From: an uncultured Tenacibaculum sp.
GTDB lineage: Bacteria; Bacteroidota; Bacteroidia; Flavobacteriales; Flavobacteriaceae
Assembly (NCBI GenBank): GCA_947496185.1
Contig: CANMCD010000005.1
Coordinates: 62,001-126,000, forward strand
Direction of reading: 5' to 3'
Length of the DNA stretch: 64,000 nucleotides
This document shows, in pieces, positions 14,952 through 26,135 of the stretch. The notes under the pieces are model-generated. The model was not told the DNA's origin, made no database searches, and worked only from the letters and a program-made list of their open reading frames with translations. The translations under genes and the position numbers were made by a program. The number at the start of each line of letters is the position of its first letter. Positions within the stretch are counted from its first letter, which is position 1.

Positions 14952-17900
14952 TTGGCAACGATAAACACTACTGAAAGAATTAACTTCGCATCATCACAAC
15001 TAGGGACAGATTATCCAGATTTTCTTGATATCCAAGTAAAATCTTTTCAGGATTTCTTCCAACTTCAAACGAAAGCCGATGAACGAGGGAATGAGGGTTT
15101 ATATAAAACTTTCATGGACAACTTTCCGATTACTGATACACGTAATCAATTTGTATTAGAATTTTTAGATTATTTTGTTGACCCACCAAGATACAGCATT
15201 CAAGAATGTATCGAGCGTGGATTAACTTATAGTGTACCATTAAAAGCACGTTTAAAATTATATTGTACCGATCCAGAACACGAAGATTTCGAAACTATCG
15301 TTCAAGATGTGTATTTAGGGACTATCCCTTATATGACCAATTCGGGTACGTTTATTATTAATGGTGCTGAACGTGTTGTAGTATCTCAGTTACACCGTTC
15401 ACCAGGGGTGTTCTTTGGGCAATCTTTCCATGCCAACGGAACGAAATTATATTCAGCAAGAGTTATCCCTTTTAAAGGATCTTGGATTGAATTTGCAACC
15501 GATATCAATCAGGTAATGTATGCCTATATTGATAGAAAGAAAAAATTACCAGTAACTACGTTATTCAGAGCCATAGGTTTTGAAAGAGATAAAGATATTT
15601 TAGAAATATTTGATTTAGCGGAAGAAGTAAAAGTGTCTAAAGCTGGATTAAAGAAAGTTTTAGGAAGAAAATTAGCTGCGAGAGTATTAAAAACATGGCA
15701 CGAAGATTTTGTTGATGAAGATACAGGTGAGGTGGTGTCAATTGAACGTAACGAAATTATTTTCGATCGTGATACTATTTTAGAAAAAGAACATATTGAT
15801 GAAATTATAGACGCAGGGGCAAAAGCGGTTTTATTACATAAGGAAGATAACCAACTTGCTGATTATGCCATCATTCATAATACATTACAAAAAGATCCTA
15901 CGAACTCTGAAAAAGAGGCTGTAGAACATATATATAGACAATTACGTAATGCTGAACCGCCAGATGAAGAAACAGCTCGTGGTATTATCGAGAAATTATT
16001 CTTCTCTGAACAACGTTATAGTTTAGGGGAAGTAGGACGTTTTAGAATGAATACTAAGCTTGGTTTAGATGAAGATTTAGATCAAAAAGTATTAACTAAG
16101 AACGATATTATTACGATCATCAAGTATTTGATTGAGTTGATTAACTCAAAAGCAGAAGTTGATGATATTGATCACTTATCTAACCGTCGTGTTAGAACAG
16201 TAGGAGAGCAGTTAGCTGGACAATTTGGTGTTGGTCTTGCACGTATGGCACGTACCATTCGTGAAAGAATGAACGTTAGAGATAATGAGGTATTTACACC
16301 TATTGATTTGATTAACGCGAAAACTTTATCGTCAGTAATCAACTCATTCTTCGGAACAAACCAGTTATCTCAGTTTATGGACCAAACAAATCCATTAGCT
16401 GAAATTACACACAAACGTCGTTTATCAGCATTAGGGCCTGGAGGTTTATCAAGAGAAAGAGCTGGTTTCGAGGTTCGTGACGTTCACTATACACATTACG
16501 GTCGTTTATGTCCGATTGAAACACCTGAAGGACCAAACATTGGTTTGATTTCGTCTTTAGCAGTATATGCAAAAGTAAATAACCTTGGATTTATAGAAAC
16601 ACCCTACAAACGTGTGGAAAACGGAGTGGTATCTCCTGAAGATCCAATATACTTATCTGCTGAAGAGGAAGAAGGAAAGAAGATTGCACAATCGAACCTT
16701 CCAATTAATGAGAATGGTACTTTCGGAACAGATAGAGTAATTGCTCGTGAAGAAGGTGACTTCCCAGTGGAAACACCAGAAGCAATTAACTACATGGACG
16801 TTGCTCCTAACCAGATAGCGTCTATCTCAGCATCGTTAATTCCTTTCTTAGAACATGATGATGCAAACCGTGCCTTGATGGGATCAAACATGATGCGTCA
16901 AGCCGTACCATTATTACGTCCAGAGTCACCGATTGTTGGTACAGGATTGGAAAGAAGAGTTGCAAAAGATTCTCGTATCTTAATTAATGCAGAAGGAGCA
17001 GGAGTAGTTGAGTATGTAGATGCGAATAAAGTAACTATTAAATATGATAGAACTGAAGAAGAACGTATGGTAAGTTTTGATTCAGATGAAAAATCATATG
17101 ACCTTATTAAGTTTAGAAAAACCAACCAAGGAACTAACATCAACCTAAAACCAATCGTAAGAAAAGGAGATAGAGTTGAAGAAGGTCAGGTTCTTTGTGA
17201 GGGATATGCTACACAACAAGGAGAACTTGCATTAGGTAGAAACATGAAAGTAGCCTTCATGCCTTGGAAAGGGTATAATTTTGAGGATGCGATTGTGATT
17301 TCTGAGCGCGTTGTACGTGAAGATATTTTTACATCAATTCACATCGATGAATATTCATTAGACGTTCGTGATACGAAACTTGGTGCAGAAGAATTAACCA
17401 ATGACATTCCAAATGTATCGGAAGAAGCAACCAAAGATTTGGACGATAATGGAATGATCAGAATTGGAGCAGAAGTGAATCCTGGAGATATTTTGATAGG
17501 TAAGATTACCCCTAAAGGAGAATCGGATCCTACTCCAGAAGAAAAATTATTACGTGCAATTTTTGGTGATAAAGCAGGAGATGTAAAAGATGCATCGTTG
17601 AAAGCTTCTCCATCATTAAGAGGGGTAGTAATTAATAAGAAATTATTTAAGCGTGCTGTAAAAGATAAGAACAAGAGAGCACGTGATAAAGAGGCGATAG
17701 CAAAATTAGAAGCGTCTTATGTTTCTAAATTTGATCGTTTAAAAGACACTTTAGTAGAAAAGTTATTTGAGTTAGTAACAGGAAAAACTTCGCAAGGTGT
17801 TTATAATGATTTAGGTGAGGAAGTTTTACCAAAAGGTAAAAAGTTTACACAGAAAATGTTAAATTCAGTAGAAGACTTTACACATTTGAATGGAACTTGG

Positions 17901-18761
17901 ACTACCGATAAAGACCTGAATAGATTGGTTGTGGAATTGGTTCACAATTACAAAATTAAAGTAAACGATTTACAAGGGGTATTACGTCGTGAGAAGTTTA
18001 CCATTTCTGTAGGAGACGAACTACCTGCTGGTATTCTTAAGCTTGCTAAGATTTATGTGGCTAAAAAGCGTAAGTTGAAAGTAGGAGATAAGATGGCAGG
18101 ACGTCACGGAAATAAAGGTATTGTAGCAAGAATCGTTCGTCAAGAAGATATGCCTTTCTTAGAAGACGGAACACCTGTTGATATAGTTTTAAATCCACTA
18201 GGGGTACCATCGCGTATGAACATTGGTCAGATTTATGAAACTGTACTTGGATGGGCAGGACAAAAATTAGGTCAAAAATATGCAACTCCAATTTTCGACG
18301 GTGCTTCTTTAGAAGAAATTAATAAGTTAACTGACGAAGCTAGTATTCCAAGATTCGGACATACATACTTGTATGACGGTGGAACTGGTAAACGTTTTGA
18401 TCAGCCAGCAACTGTAGGAGTAATTTATATGATTAAATTAGGACACATGATTGAAGATAAAATGCACGCGCGTTCTATCGGTCCATACTCATTAATTACA
18501 CAACAACCATTAGGAGGTAAAGCTCAGTTTGGAGGTCAGCGTTTTGGAGAGATGGAGGTATGGGCACTTGAGGCATATGGTGCGTCAAGTATCTTACGTG
18601 AAATCTTAACGGTAAAATCAGATGACGTATTAGGTAGAGCAAAAACTTACGAAAGTATTGTTAAGGGAGAAGCAATGCCTGAACCAGGTTTACCAGAATC
18701 ATTTAATGTATTAATGCACGAACTTAAAGGTTTAGGTTTAGACGTTAAATTAGAAGAATAA
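14952..18761 (+). CDS. rpoB: DNA-directed RNA polymerase subunit beta
   Basis: A 1269-residue beta subunit with the diagnostic blocks [16 protein letters not shown], the rifampicin region [34 protein letters not shown] (quoted as features, wild-type-like at the usual resistance positions), [20 protein letters not shown], and the C-terminal [27 protein letters not shown]. The start is TTG at 14952: the sequence [14 protein letters not shown] that follows matches flavobacterial RpoB N-termini, no in-frame ATG exists upstream near it, and the next ATG is about 54 codons in. A weak start codon plus the structured leader may limit expression. A hairpin and 100 nt separate it from rpoC. Confidence 0.97.
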   Translation: MATINTTERINFASSQLGTDYPDFLDIQVKSFQDFFQLQTKADERGNEGLYKTFMDNFPITDTRNQFVLEFLDYFVDPPRYSIQECIERGLTYSVPLKARLKLYCTDPEHEDFETIVQDVYLGTIPYMTNSGTFIINGAERVVVSQLHRSPGVFFGQSFHANGTKLYSARVIPFKGSWIEFATDINQVMYAYIDRKKKLPVTTLFRAIGFERDKDILEIFDLAEEVKVSKAGLKKVLGRKLAARVLKTWHEDFVDEDTGEVVSIERNEIIFDRDTILEKEHIDEIIDAGAKAVLLHKEDNQLADYAIIHNTLQKDPTNSEKEAVEHIYRQLRNAEPPDEETARGIIEKLFFSEQRYSLGEVGRFRMNTKLGLDEDLDQKVLTKNDIITIIKYLIELINSKAEVDDIDHLSNRRVRTVGEQLAGQFGVGLARMARTIRERMNVRDNEVFTPIDLINAKTLSSVINSFFGTNQLSQFMDQTNPLAEITHKRRLSALGPGGLSRERAGFEVRDVHYTHYGRLCPIETPEGPNIGLISSLAVYAKVNNLGFIETPYKRVENGVVSPEDPIYLSAEEEEGKKIAQSNLPINENGTFGTDRVIAREEGDFPVETPEAINYMDVAPNQIASISASLIPFLEHDDANRALMGSNMMRQAVPLLRPESPIVGTGLERRVAKDSRILINAEGAGVVEYVDANKVTIKYDRTEEERMVSFDSDEKSYDLIKFRKTNQGTNINLKPIVRKGDRVEEGQVLCEGYATQQGELALGRNMKVAFMPWKGYNFEDAIVISERVVREDIFTSIHIDEYSLDVRDTKLGAEELTNDIPNVSEEATKDLDDNGMIRIGAEVNPGDILIGKITPKGESDPTPEEKLLRAIFGDKAGDVKDASLKASPSLRGVVINKKLFKRAVKDKNKRARDKEAIAKLEASYVSKFDRLKDTLVEKLFELVTGKTSQGVYNDLGEEVLPKGKKFTQKMLNSVEDFTHLNGTWTTDKDLNRLVVELVHNYKIKVNDLQGVLRREKFTISVGDELPAGILKLAKIYVAKKRKLKVGDKMAGRHGNKGIVARIVRQEDMPFLEDGTPVDIVLNPLGVPSRMNIGQIYETVLGWAGQKLGQKYATPIFDGASLEEINKLTDEASIPRFGHTYLYDGGTGKRFDQPATVGVIYMIKLGHMIEDKMHARSIGPYSLITQQPLGGKAQFGGQRFGEMEVWALEAYGASSILREILTVKSDDVLGRAKTYESIVKGEAMPEPGLPESFNVLMHELKGLGLDVKLEE

Positions 18762-18772
18762 TCACAGTGAAG

Positions 18773-18808
18773 TGCCTTGAGAACATTTTTGTTGTCAAGG
18801 CAAATCAT
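18773..18808 (+). terminator. Hairpin between rpoB and rpoC
   Basis: TGCCTTGA (18773-18780) pairs perfectly with TCAAGGCA (18795-18802), and AATCATTTTTT follows. It is terminator-like but lies between two genes that must be made in equal amounts, so it is more likely a leaky terminator or a processing and stability element. Confidence 0.5.
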
Positions 18809-18861
18809 TTTTTCAATATCAGTCTTACAAGGACGTTTATTTTTAATTCGAATCCATTATC

Positions 18862-21800
18862 ATGGCAAGAAAAAACGAAAAATACACTGTTAAGAAGTTT
18901 AACAAAATTTCAATTGGTTTAGCATCACCAGAGTCAATTTTAGAGGCGTCAAAAGGTGAGGTGTTAAAACCAGAAACTATTAACTACCGTACACACAAAC
19001 CAGAAAGAGATGGTTTATTCTGCGAAAGAATCTTTGGTCCTGTTAAAGATTATGAATGTGCGTGTGGTAAATACAAAAGAATACGATATAAAGGGATCGT
19101 ATGTGATCGATGTGGAGTAGAGGTTACTGAGAAAAAAGTAAGAAGAGATAGAGTAGGGCATATCAATTTAGTAGTGCCTGTGGCTCATATTTGGTACTTC
19201 AGATCGTTACCTAACAAAATGGGATACCTTTTAGGGTTACCATCAAAGAAGTTAGACATGATTATTTACTACGAACGTTACGTAGTAATTCAACCAGGTA
19301 TTGCTAAAAACTCAGAAGGAGAACCATTACAAAAAATGGATTTCTTAACGGAAGAGGAGTACTTGGATATCATGGACGAACTTCCACAAGAAAATATGTA
19401 TTTGGAAGATTCTGATCCTAATAAATTCATCGCTAAGATGGGAGCAGAGTGTCTAATTGATTTATTAGAAAGAATTGATTTAGATGAATTATCTTACCAA
19501 TTACGTCACAAAGCAAATACAGAAACTTCTAAGCAACGTAAGAACGAAGCATTAAAGAGATTGAACGTTGTAGAAGCTTTTAGAGATTCTCAAAAAAATA
19601 GAGAAAATAAACCAGAATGGATGATTATGAAGGTGGTACCTGTTATTCCACCAGAATTACGTCCGTTAGTACCGTTAGATGGAGGACGTTTTGCTACCTC
19701 TGATCTAAACGATTTATACCGCCGTGTAATCATACGTAACAACCGTTTGAAGCGTTTGATGGAAATCAAAGCTCCTGAAGTAATCTTACGTAACGAAAAA
19801 CGTATGTTACAAGAATCGGTAGATTCATTATTTGACAACACAAGAAAGGCGTCTGCTGTTAAAACCGAATCGAATAGACCGTTAAAGTCATTATCAGATA
19901 GTTTGAAAGGAAAGCAAGGACGTTTCCGTCAAAACTTATTAGGTAAGCGTGTAGATTATTCAGCACGTTCGGTTATTGTTGTTGGGCCTGAATTGAAATT
20001 ATACGAGTGTGGATTGCCAAAAGATATGGCAGCTGAATTATACAAGCCTTTTGTAATTCGTAAGTTGATCGAGAGAGGAATTGTAAAGACAGTAAAATCC
20101 GCTAAGAAGATTATAGATAGAAAAGAGCCTGTTGTTTGGGATATTTTAGAAAATGTAATTAAAGGACACCCTGTTTTATTAAACCGTGCTCCAACGTTAC
20201 ACCGTTTAGGTATTCAAGCATTCCAGCCAAAATTAATAGAAGGAAAAGCGATTCGTCTTCACCCATTAGTATGTACGGCATTTAACGCCGACTTTGATGG
20301 GGATCAAATGGCGGTTCACTTACCACTAGGACCTGAGGCTATTTTAGAAGCACAATTATTGATGTTGGCTTCTCATAATATTCTTAACCCAGCAAATGGA
20401 GCACCTATTACTGTACCTTCTCAGGATATGGTATTAGGACTTTACTATATGACTAAAGAAAGAAAGTCAACACCTGAAGTACCTATTAAAGGAGAAGGAT
20501 TGACATTCTATTCGCCAGAAGAAGTAACCATCGCTTATAATGAGGAGCGCGTGGACTTAAATGCTGGGATTAAGGTTAGAACTAAAGATTTAAACGAAAA
20601 TAAAGAATTAGTAACAACCATTATAGAAACTACTGTTGGTAGGGTATTATTCAACGAGGTGGTTCCTGAACAAGCAGGGTATATCAACGAAGTACTTACC
20701 AAAAAGTCTTTAAGAGGGATTATCGGTGGTATCTTAAAAGTTACCGATATACCAGCAGTTGGTAAATTCTTAGATTCGATAAAAGATATGGGATATAAAT
20801 TTGCCTTCCAAGGTGGTTTATCATTCTCATTAGGGGATATCATTATCCCTAAAGAAAAGCATGATATGATTGCAAAAGCCAATGAAGAGGTAGATGGAAT
20901 CATCATGAACTATAATATGGGTATGCTTACGCAAAAAGAACGTTATAATCAGGTAATTGACATCTGGGGTAGAACAAATAACCAGTTGACAGAATTATCG
21001 ATGAAACGTTTGCGTGAAGACCAACAAGGGTTTAACTCAGTATACATGATGCTTGACTCTGGAGCTCGTGGATCTAAAGAGCAGATTCGTCAGTTAACAG
21101 GTATGCGTGGTCTGATGGCAAAACCTAAAAAATCGACTGCAGGAGGTGGAGAAATTATTGAAAACCCGATTCTTTCGAACTTTAAAGAAGGGCTATCGAT
21201 CTTAGAATACTTTATCTCTACGCACGGTGCTCGTAAAGGTCTAGCGGATACGGCACTAAAAACAGCCGATGCAGGATACCTAACACGTCGTCTTGTAGAT
21301 GTATCTCAAGATGTAATTGTTAATGAAGATAACTGTGGTACATTGAGAGGGTTAGAAGTAACACCTCTTAAGAAAAACGACGAAATTGTTGAATCTATTA
21401 GTGATAGAATTTCGGGACGTACTGCTTTATACGATGTGTTTGTACCGGGTACTGATGAAATTATCGTACCAGCAGGTGAGGTAATTACTCCAAAGTTGGC
21501 AGATGTAGTAGAAGAAGCGGGTATTGATAGAGTAGAAGTTCGTTCGCCATTAACATGTGAGTCAAAGAGAGGTATTTGTGCAAGATGTTACGGTCAGAGT
21601 TTATCGACTGGTAAAAAAGTTCAAATTGGAGAAGCAGTAGGAGTAATAGCTGCTCAGTCAATTGGAGAGCCAGGTACACAGCTGACATTACGTACATTCC
21701 ACGTTGGAGGGGTTGCGGGTAACATCTCAGAAGAAAACAAGTTAATCGCTAAATTTGAGGGTAACGTAGCTATCGAAGACCTACGTACTGTTAAAGGTAA

Positions 21801-23136
21801 AGATGCTAACGGAGAAGAAGTTGATATCGTAATTTCTCGTACAGCTGAAATTAAAATTACCGATAAGAAGAAAGGATTTACCTTAAGTACTAATAATATT
21901 CCTTACGGATCGATCATCTTTAATAAAGATCGTACAGAGATTAAGAAAGGTGATGAAATCTGTCAATGGGATCCATTTAACGGGGTAATTGTTTCTGAAT
22001 TCGCAGGAAAAGTTAAGTTTGACAATTTAGAACAAGGTATTAATTACTCAGTTGAAATTGATGAACAAACAGGATTCCAAGAAAAGGTAATTACAGATTC
22101 TAAGAACAAGAAGATAATTCCATCGTTGATTATTGAAGACGAAGACGGAAATGCTTTACGTTCGTACAGTTTACCAGTAGGAGCACACTTAATTGTAGAG
22201 AATGCTGAAAAGGTAGAAGCTGGTAAAACATTAGTAAAAATTCCTCGTAAGTCTGGTAAAGCAGGGGATATTACGGGAGGTTTACCACGTGTAACTGAAT
22301 TATTCGAGGCAAGAAACCCGTCGAACCCAGCAGTAGTAGCTGAAATTGATGGTGTTGTTTCTTTTGGTAAAATTAAGAGAGGTAATCGTGAAATCATTAT
22401 CGAATCTAAAACAGGAGACATTAAGAAGTATTTGATTAAGTTGTCAAATCAGATTTTGGTACAGGAAAATGACTTTATTAAAGCAGGAATGCCATTATCA
22501 GACGGGGCGATCACTCCGATTGACATCTTAAATATTAAAGGACCGTCTGCTGTTCAAGAATACTTAGTAAATGAAATACAAGAAGTATACCGTTTACAAG
22601 GGGTGAAAATTAACGATAAGCACTTTGAAGTAGTAGTACGTCAAATGATGCGTAAGGTTAGAATTATTGATTCAGGAGATACATTATTCTTAGAGAATCA
22701 ATTAGTTCATAAAAATGACTTTATCGAACAAAACGACGATATCTATGGTATGAAAATCGTAGAAGATGCTGGAGATTCTGAGAAATTAAAACCAGGTCAA
22801 ATGATTTCTGCCCGTCGTTTAAGAGACGAAAACTCAGCGCTACGTAGATCAGACAAGGAGTTAGTGGTAGCTAGAGATGCACAACCAGCTACTGCAGAGC
22901 AAGTACTACAAGGTATCACAAGAGCTTCGCTTCAAACCAAGTCATTTATTTCAGCGGCATCGTTCCAGGAGACTACTAAAGTATTAAATGAAGCTGCCGT
23001 AAATGGTAAGATTGATAAGTTAGAAGGATTAAAAGAAAATGTAATTGTTGGTAAGAGAATTCCAGCAGGTACAGGAATGAGGTACTACGAAAAACAAATA
23101 GTAGGGCCAAAAGATGAAATACAAAACAGCCTATAA
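18862..23136 (+). CDS. rpoC: DNA-directed RNA polymerase subunit beta'
   Basis: A 1424-residue beta' subunit. The N-terminal zinc-binding [20 protein letters not shown] lies near residue 65. The catalytic Mg-binding NADFDGDQM is at about 475-483. The trigger-loop region has [23 protein letters not shown], and the second zinc site has [13 protein letters not shown]. The C-terminus ends in the conserved [14 protein letters not shown] block. The protein is complete and of normal length for Bacteroidota. It is followed directly by a strong terminator. Confidence 0.99.
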   Translation: MARKNEKYTVKKFNKISIGLASPESILEASKGEVLKPETINYRTHKPERDGLFCERIFGPVKDYECACGKYKRIRYKGIVCDRCGVEVTEKKVRRDRVGHINLVVPVAHIWYFRSLPNKMGYLLGLPSKKLDMIIYYERYVVIQPGIAKNSEGEPLQKMDFLTEEEYLDIMDELPQENMYLEDSDPNKFIAKMGAECLIDLLERIDLDELSYQLRHKANTETSKQRKNEALKRLNVVEAFRDSQKNRENKPEWMIMKVVPVIPPELRPLVPLDGGRFATSDLNDLYRRVIIRNNRLKRLMEIKAPEVILRNEKRMLQESVDSLFDNTRKASAVKTESNRPLKSLSDSLKGKQGRFRQNLLGKRVDYSARSVIVVGPELKLYECGLPKDMAAELYKPFVIRKLIERGIVKTVKSAKKIIDRKEPVVWDILENVIKGHPVLLNRAPTLHRLGIQAFQPKLIEGKAIRLHPLVCTAFNADFDGDQMAVHLPLGPEAILEAQLLMLASHNILNPANGAPITVPSQDMVLGLYYMTKERKSTPEVPIKGEGLTFYSPEEVTIAYNEERVDLNAGIKVRTKDLNENKELVTTIIETTVGRVLFNEVVPEQAGYINEVLTKKSLRGIIGGILKVTDIPAVGKFLDSIKDMGYKFAFQGGLSFSLGDIIIPKEKHDMIAKANEEVDGIIMNYNMGMLTQKERYNQVIDIWGRTNNQLTELSMKRLREDQQGFNSVYMMLDSGARGSKEQIRQLTGMRGLMAKPKKSTAGGGEIIENPILSNFKEGLSILEYFISTHGARKGLADTALKTADAGYLTRRLVDVSQDVIVNEDNCGTLRGLEVTPLKKNDEIVESISDRISGRTALYDVFVPGTDEIIVPAGEVITPKLADVVEEAGIDRVEVRSPLTCESKRGICARCYGQSLSTGKKVQIGEAVGVIAAQSIGEPGTQLTLRTFHVGGVAGNISEENKLIAKFEGNVAIEDLRTVKGKDANGEEVDIVISRTAEIKITDKKKGFTLSTNNIPYGSIIFNKDRTEIKKGDEICQWDPFNGVIVSEFAGKVKFDNLEQGINYSVEIDEQTGFQEKVITDSKNKKIIPSLIIEDEDGNALRSYSLPVGAHLIVENAEKVEAGKTLVKIPRKSGKAGDITGGLPRVTELFEARNPSNPAVVAEIDGVVSFGKIKRGNREIIIESKTGDIKKYLIKLSNQILVQENDFIKAGMPLSDGAITPIDILNIKGPSAVQEYLVNEIQEVYRLQGVKINDKHFEVVVRQMMRKVRIIDSGDTLFLENQLVHKNDFIEQNDDIYGMKIVEDAGDSEKLKPGQMISARRLRDENSALRRSDKELVVARDAQPATAEQVLQGITRASLQTKSFISAASFQETTKVLNEAAVNGKIDKLEGLKENVIVGKRIPAGTGMRYYEKQIVGPKDEIQNSL

Positions 23137-23148
23137 ATTATAATTATG

Positions 23149-23180
23149 TAAAGACCTCTATTTTTAGAGGTCTTTACTTT
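23149..23180 (+). terminator. rpoBC operon terminator
   Basis: A perfect 12-bp stem (TAAAGACCTCTA with TAGAGGTCTTTA) encloses a TTTT loop and is followed by CTTTTAAT. It begins 13 nt after the rpoC stop. Confidence 0.9.
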
Positions 23181-23200
23181 TAATAATTAAAAATAATATC

Positions 23201-23512
23201 ATGGAAGAAGATAATAATGAACAACAATTAAATATAGAATTGGATCAAGATATAGCTGAAGGAACCTATAGTAACCTAGCAATCATTAATCATTCTGTAT
23301 CTGAATTTATTGTAGATTTTATCAATATAATGCCGGGAATACCAAAAGCAAAGGTAAAATCAAGAATTATATTAACACCCCACCATGCAAAAAGATTGTC
23401 AAAAGCATTGGCCGATAATGTTCGAAAGTTCGAACAAGCTCATGGAGAAATTAAAGACTTTGAGCAACCTCCTTTTCCAATGAATTTTGGTGGAACTACA
23501 GGAGAAGCATAA
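23201..23512 (+). CDS. DUF3467 family protein
   Basis: A 103-residue protein. It is recognised as DUF3467 by LNIELDQDIAEGTYSNLAIINHSVSEFIVDFI followed by RIILTPHHAKRLSKALADNVRKFE. The family is cytoplasmic and of unknown role. In Flavobacteriia it almost always follows rpoC, which suggests a link with transcription or translation. Here the rpoC terminator lies between them, so expression depends on read-through or on a promoter in the 64-nt gap. Confidence 0.88.
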   Translation: MEEDNNEQQLNIELDQDIAEGTYSNLAIINHSVSEFIVDFINIMPGIPKAKVKSRIILTPHHAKRLSKALADNVRKFEQAHGEIKDFEQPPFPMNFGGTTGEA

Positions 23513-23532
23513 TTAACATATATAATTTAGAG

Positions 23533-23563
23533 ATAGGTATCTTACTTTTTGTAAGGTACCTAT
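23533..23563. terminator. Bidirectional terminator between DUF3467 gene and hlyD
   Basis: A 13-bp stem (ATAGGTATCTTAC with GTAAGGTACCTAT, one wobble pair) has a T5 loop. It lies between the DUF3467 gene and the convergent HlyD gene and could serve both. Confidence 0.75.
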
Positions 23564-23615
23564 TTGTAATTATACTAAAAATAACAGTTATCAAAGCATT
23601 GTTTCAGTGTACTAA

Positions 23616-24908
23616 CTATCGATCTGAAAGTTTATTGAATTGATAAAACAAACGTTGTAATAAACGAACATTCTCGGTTATGATCTCAGCCGTACCTCTC
23701 ATCTCATGTTTGAATGTGATTTCCTTATGATAACTTGTAACTAATTTTTCAGGCAAGGTAACATCTACAGTGTAAAAACCTTCTTTATCGGGTATTGCAG
23801 AAATATTATGTACATTCCCTTTTAATACACCAAATTCATAATCAGGGTAATTTTGAAGTTTTATATGGACTTGTTGTCCGATTTTAATTTTTCCTGAATT
23901 TTGAGCTGGAGTTTTCAATTTTGCTATATAAGACGAATGATCATTAGGAATAATAGTAAAGACTAAATCCCCTTTAGTAACCGTTTGATTTTTATTCCAG
24001 TATTTTAAGAAAGACACTTTACCAGAGATATTCGAAATAAAAACATAGGTACGTTCCCAGTCTTTGACAGCTTTTTTGAGTTGATTAAAGGATTGAAGCA
24101 TGTTTTTTAATAACGTAATTTCCTCTCTTACCCGAGTTATCTCAGTTCCTTGAATGTTCTTTTTACTAGTAGCTAAGGCTTCCCGTAACTGTGAAATAGT
24201 AGCATTCATATTTTGATAATTACGCGCTGCTTGTAAATATTCAAGCTGTTTGACCTCGTAGTCTTTCGCTGCGACAACACCTTGGTCAAATAATTTTTTA
24301 TTTCTATTGACATCGTTTTTTTTAAGCGCTAATTCTTTTTTGTGAATGTTTTTTTGAGCTTGTAAATTATAGAGCCTTGTTTTTAATTCTTTTTCAGAAA
24401 TTTTATTGGTTGTCTGGTCGTTTAAATACGGATTTAATTGTTTGTTTAGAAGGTATTGTAAGTAATTATTTTCAAAATTAGCAAAAGACTGATCAATTTC
24501 TCCTAAAAATAAAATAGGTAATTGTTCAATAGGGAAAGAAAAACTTTTTTTGTTTACGGTAATGGTGTCGAGTACCGATTTTAAATAGAAAACATCAGTG
24601 TAATTTGCCGAATTCTCTATTAATGCTAGCGGTTGATTTTTATGTATGTTTTGATTATCGGTAACAAAAATAGTATCCAGTTTTCCTGTAATATTAGCAA
24701 ACTCTTTTTGTGGCGATACTTTGGTAGTTACCATGGCTTCAGAGCTAATAATATCTGGGTATTTTATAAACCAAGCAAGTACGATAATTAACACGATTAA
24801 AAGAAAAAACAAGGTGTTTCCCCTTCGGATCATCCAGTTGGGTACTTTGGTAAGAATTTCTTGTACTTCTTCACTTCTTAGTTCTAAATCTTTTAATTTT
24901 TCTGACAT
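23616..24908 (-). CDS. HlyD-family periplasmic adaptor of a peptide-type ABC exporter
   Basis: A 430-residue membrane-fusion protein. It has a cytoplasmic N-terminus with VPNWMIRRGNTLFF, one TM (about 33-50), a lipoyl half-motif KLDTIFVTDNQNIHKNQPLALIE, a long coiled coil (about 170-285), the second half-motif GKVSFLKYWNKNQTVTKGDLVFTIIP, and a C-terminal beta-domain. It resembles adaptors that pair with peptidase-containing ABC transporters exporting leader-peptide bacteriocins. Its start lies one base after the stop of a 25-codon remnant of such a transporter (24910-24987). The protein itself looks intact but has lost its partner here, so it is probably non-functional or uses a transporter encoded elsewhere. 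Confidence 0.85.
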   Translation of the reverse strand: MSEKLKDLELRSEEVQEILTKVPNWMIRRGNTLFFLLIVLIIVLAWFIKYPDIISSEAMVTTKVSPQKEFANITGKLDTIFVTDNQNIHKNQPLALIENSANYTDVFYLKSVLDTITVNKKSFSFPIEQLPILFLGEIDQSFANFENNYLQYLLNKQLNPYLNDQTTNKISEKELKTRLYNLQAQKNIHKKELALKKNDVNRNKKLFDQGVVAAKDYEVKQLEYLQAARNYQNMNATISQLREALATSKKNIQGTEITRVREEITLLKNMLQSFNQLKKAVKDWERTYVFISNISGKVSFLKYWNKNQTVTKGDLVFTIIPNDHSSYIAKLKTPAQNSGKIKIGQQVHIKLQNYPDYEFGVLKGNVHNISAIPDKEGFYTVDVTLPEKLVTSYHKEITFKHEMRGTAEIITENVRLLQRLFYQFNKLSDR

Positions 24909-24909
24909 A

Positions 24910-24987
24910 CTATTTCCCTAGCTCTAATTGATTTTTTACTAAATTATAATAATTTCTTTTTTTAGCAACCAAAGAAGTATGATTTAA
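24910..24987 (-). pseudogene. C-terminal remnant of a (peptidase-)ABC transporter
   Basis: In the minus frame ending with TAG at 24912-24910 the sequence reads LNHTSLVAKKRNYYNLVKNQ and then LELGK. This is the typical extreme C-terminus of bacteriocin-export ABC transporters (the H-loop-distal tail ending YY.LVKNQLELG). A stop codon lies two codons upstream of this stretch, and nothing transporter-like remains farther up. The one-base spacing to the HlyD start is the normal operon arrangement, so the transporter gene was deleted from its 5' side. Very short, hence recognition by pattern only. Confidence 0.65.
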
Positions 24988-25204
24988 ATAAATCTAGGTT
25001 TAACTATTCGTATAATCTAGGAGCTGTTACACCTTTTCCTATAAGTATTTTTTTATTCATGTTAAAATGTCGATTATTCTACTGAAGACTTACCCTTTTT
25101 GAAGGCTTTCCTGTTTTTCATATAATTTAAAAATCAACTACTTTTAGAATATGAAGATATGATACTCGCTATTGTTAGGGCAGTTTTAAGTTAAATATTA
25201 ACTT

Positions 25205-25390
25205 TTAAGAAGCTATACTTTTCATATAAAACATTTGGTCTGGGGTTATTTTACCTATTTGAGTATGCCTTCTTTTAGTGTTATAAAATTCAATATATTC
25301 CTTTACTTTTTGATATAGATAAAGTCCACCATTAGGAGGGTTCAAATATATTTTTTCATATTTTAAGGAGAGCTGTCTAATTTGTTGAGG
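25205..25390 (-). pseudogene. IS3-family transposase (OrfB) C-terminal remnant
   Basis: The minus strand, reading down to TAA at 25207-25205, encodes LKYEKIYLNPPNGGLYLYQK, VKEYIEFYNTKRRHTQIGKI and TPDQMFYMKSIAS. This is the C-terminus of DDE transposases of the IS3 group: the LKYE.IYL motif and the YI.FYN.KR.H block after the catalytic Glu. Homology stops at about 25366-25390 and no catalytic residues or terminal repeats were found, so it is a 5'-truncated, dead fragment. It probably marks the insertion or deletion that removed the ABC transporter gene. Confidence 0.8.
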
Positions 25391-25489
25391 GTAACTAGTC
25401 TAATGGTTTTTAGGTATCTATGTAAGGGTTTTTACGGATATAAAAACTAGGGATATTAGGTATTTTTATTTAGGACTTATTTGATTAAA

Positions 25490-25582
25490 TTGAAGTGTGT
25501 GTGTTATCAGTTGATTTTTAGTGTTTTTATTGCTTTTTCTGGTTGTTTTTTATCAGCGCAGGAAAGCATAGAAACTTTTTAA
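25490..25582 (+). pseudogene. Signal-peptide fragment of a lost secreted protein
   Basis: A plus-strand frame starting at TTG 25490 reads LKCVCYQLIFSVFIAFSGCF and then LSAQESIETF before TAA at 25580-25582. The hydrophobic core with the LSAQE cleavage-like site is a classic Bacteroidota signal peptide. One extra T in the preceding T-run would continue the frame into LKIKDDFLVTNFLKYFL, which stops again near 25631. It looks like the decayed 5' end of an exported protein, possibly starting at a former ATG mutated to TTG. A very short genuine peptide cannot be excluded. Confidence 0.4.
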
Positions 25583-25628
25583 AAATTAAAGATGACTTTT
25601 TAGTTACTAATTTTTTAAAATACTTTTT

Positions 25629-26009
25629 ATGAAAACATTGTTGCAAGACCCCCTGAAAATGTTTGAGGATTTGAGCGCAGTACTTACAGGTTTCTCTCAA
25701 AGTGAAATTAAAGCAACAGGACAATTGGAGATCTATTATAAAGCTGCTGAATCTGAACTAGGAGAAGAATTTTTTCATGACTTATTAGTAAGTTTTCAAT
25801 ACTTTAATATTCAAAACCCTGATAAACTAAGCAATGACGAAAAGGTTTATATTCAAGAACTAATAGATAGTGAGATATATAAACTAGCTATTTCACAATT
25901 ACGTCATATGTGGTATTTAGGTGCTTGGGTAAATGTAACGTATAGTAATGAAGAACAAAAAACACCTTCTAAGCGTCAACTAGAAGATCTGCTTGAAGAT
26001 GCAGTTTAG
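25629..26009 (+). CDS. Small protein, possibly FAD-dependent sugar dehydrogenase small-subunit-like
   Basis: A 126-residue acidic, largely helical protein without signal peptide or TM. The pattern FEDLSAVLTGF near the start and ISQLRHMWYLGAWV near residue 90 recall small subunits of membrane FAD sugar/sorbitol dehydrogenases (FAD-SLDH family: LS..LTG then ...WYLG). Those subunits carry a Tat signal and lie next to the catalytic subunit. Neither is present here, so the assignment is tentative. The gene follows decayed sequence and precedes a 39-bp palindrome, so it may be an orphan of a once larger cluster. Confidence 0.4.
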   Translation: MKTLLQDPLKMFEDLSAVLTGFSQSEIKATGQLEIYYKAAESELGEEFFHDLLVSFQYFNIQNPDKLSNDEKVYIQELIDSEIYKLAISQLRHMWYLGAWVNVTYSNEEQKTPSKRQLEDLLEDAV

Positions 26010-26045
26010 TGTAGTTTTTAATTAAGCATTAAAAGTCTATTGTAG

Positions 26046-26135
26046 CTTGATAATATTATAAAATCAAGGCGTTTTTTAATGTAATCATAAATACGTTTAC
26101 ATTAAAAAACGCCTTGATTTTATAATATTATCAAG
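26046..26135. repeat. Perfect 39-bp inverted repeat with 12-nt loop
   Basis: The arm 26046-26084 is the exact reverse complement of 26097-26135, and the 12-nt loop is 26085-26096. The arms are A/T-rich apart from a CAAGGCG core. The element sits 36 bp after the stop of the preceding gene. It is far longer than a normal terminator in this genome (9-16 bp stems here). It is perfect, so it is either recent or maintained. It may be a palindromic mobile element, or a terminator expanded by duplication. Confidence 0.8.
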
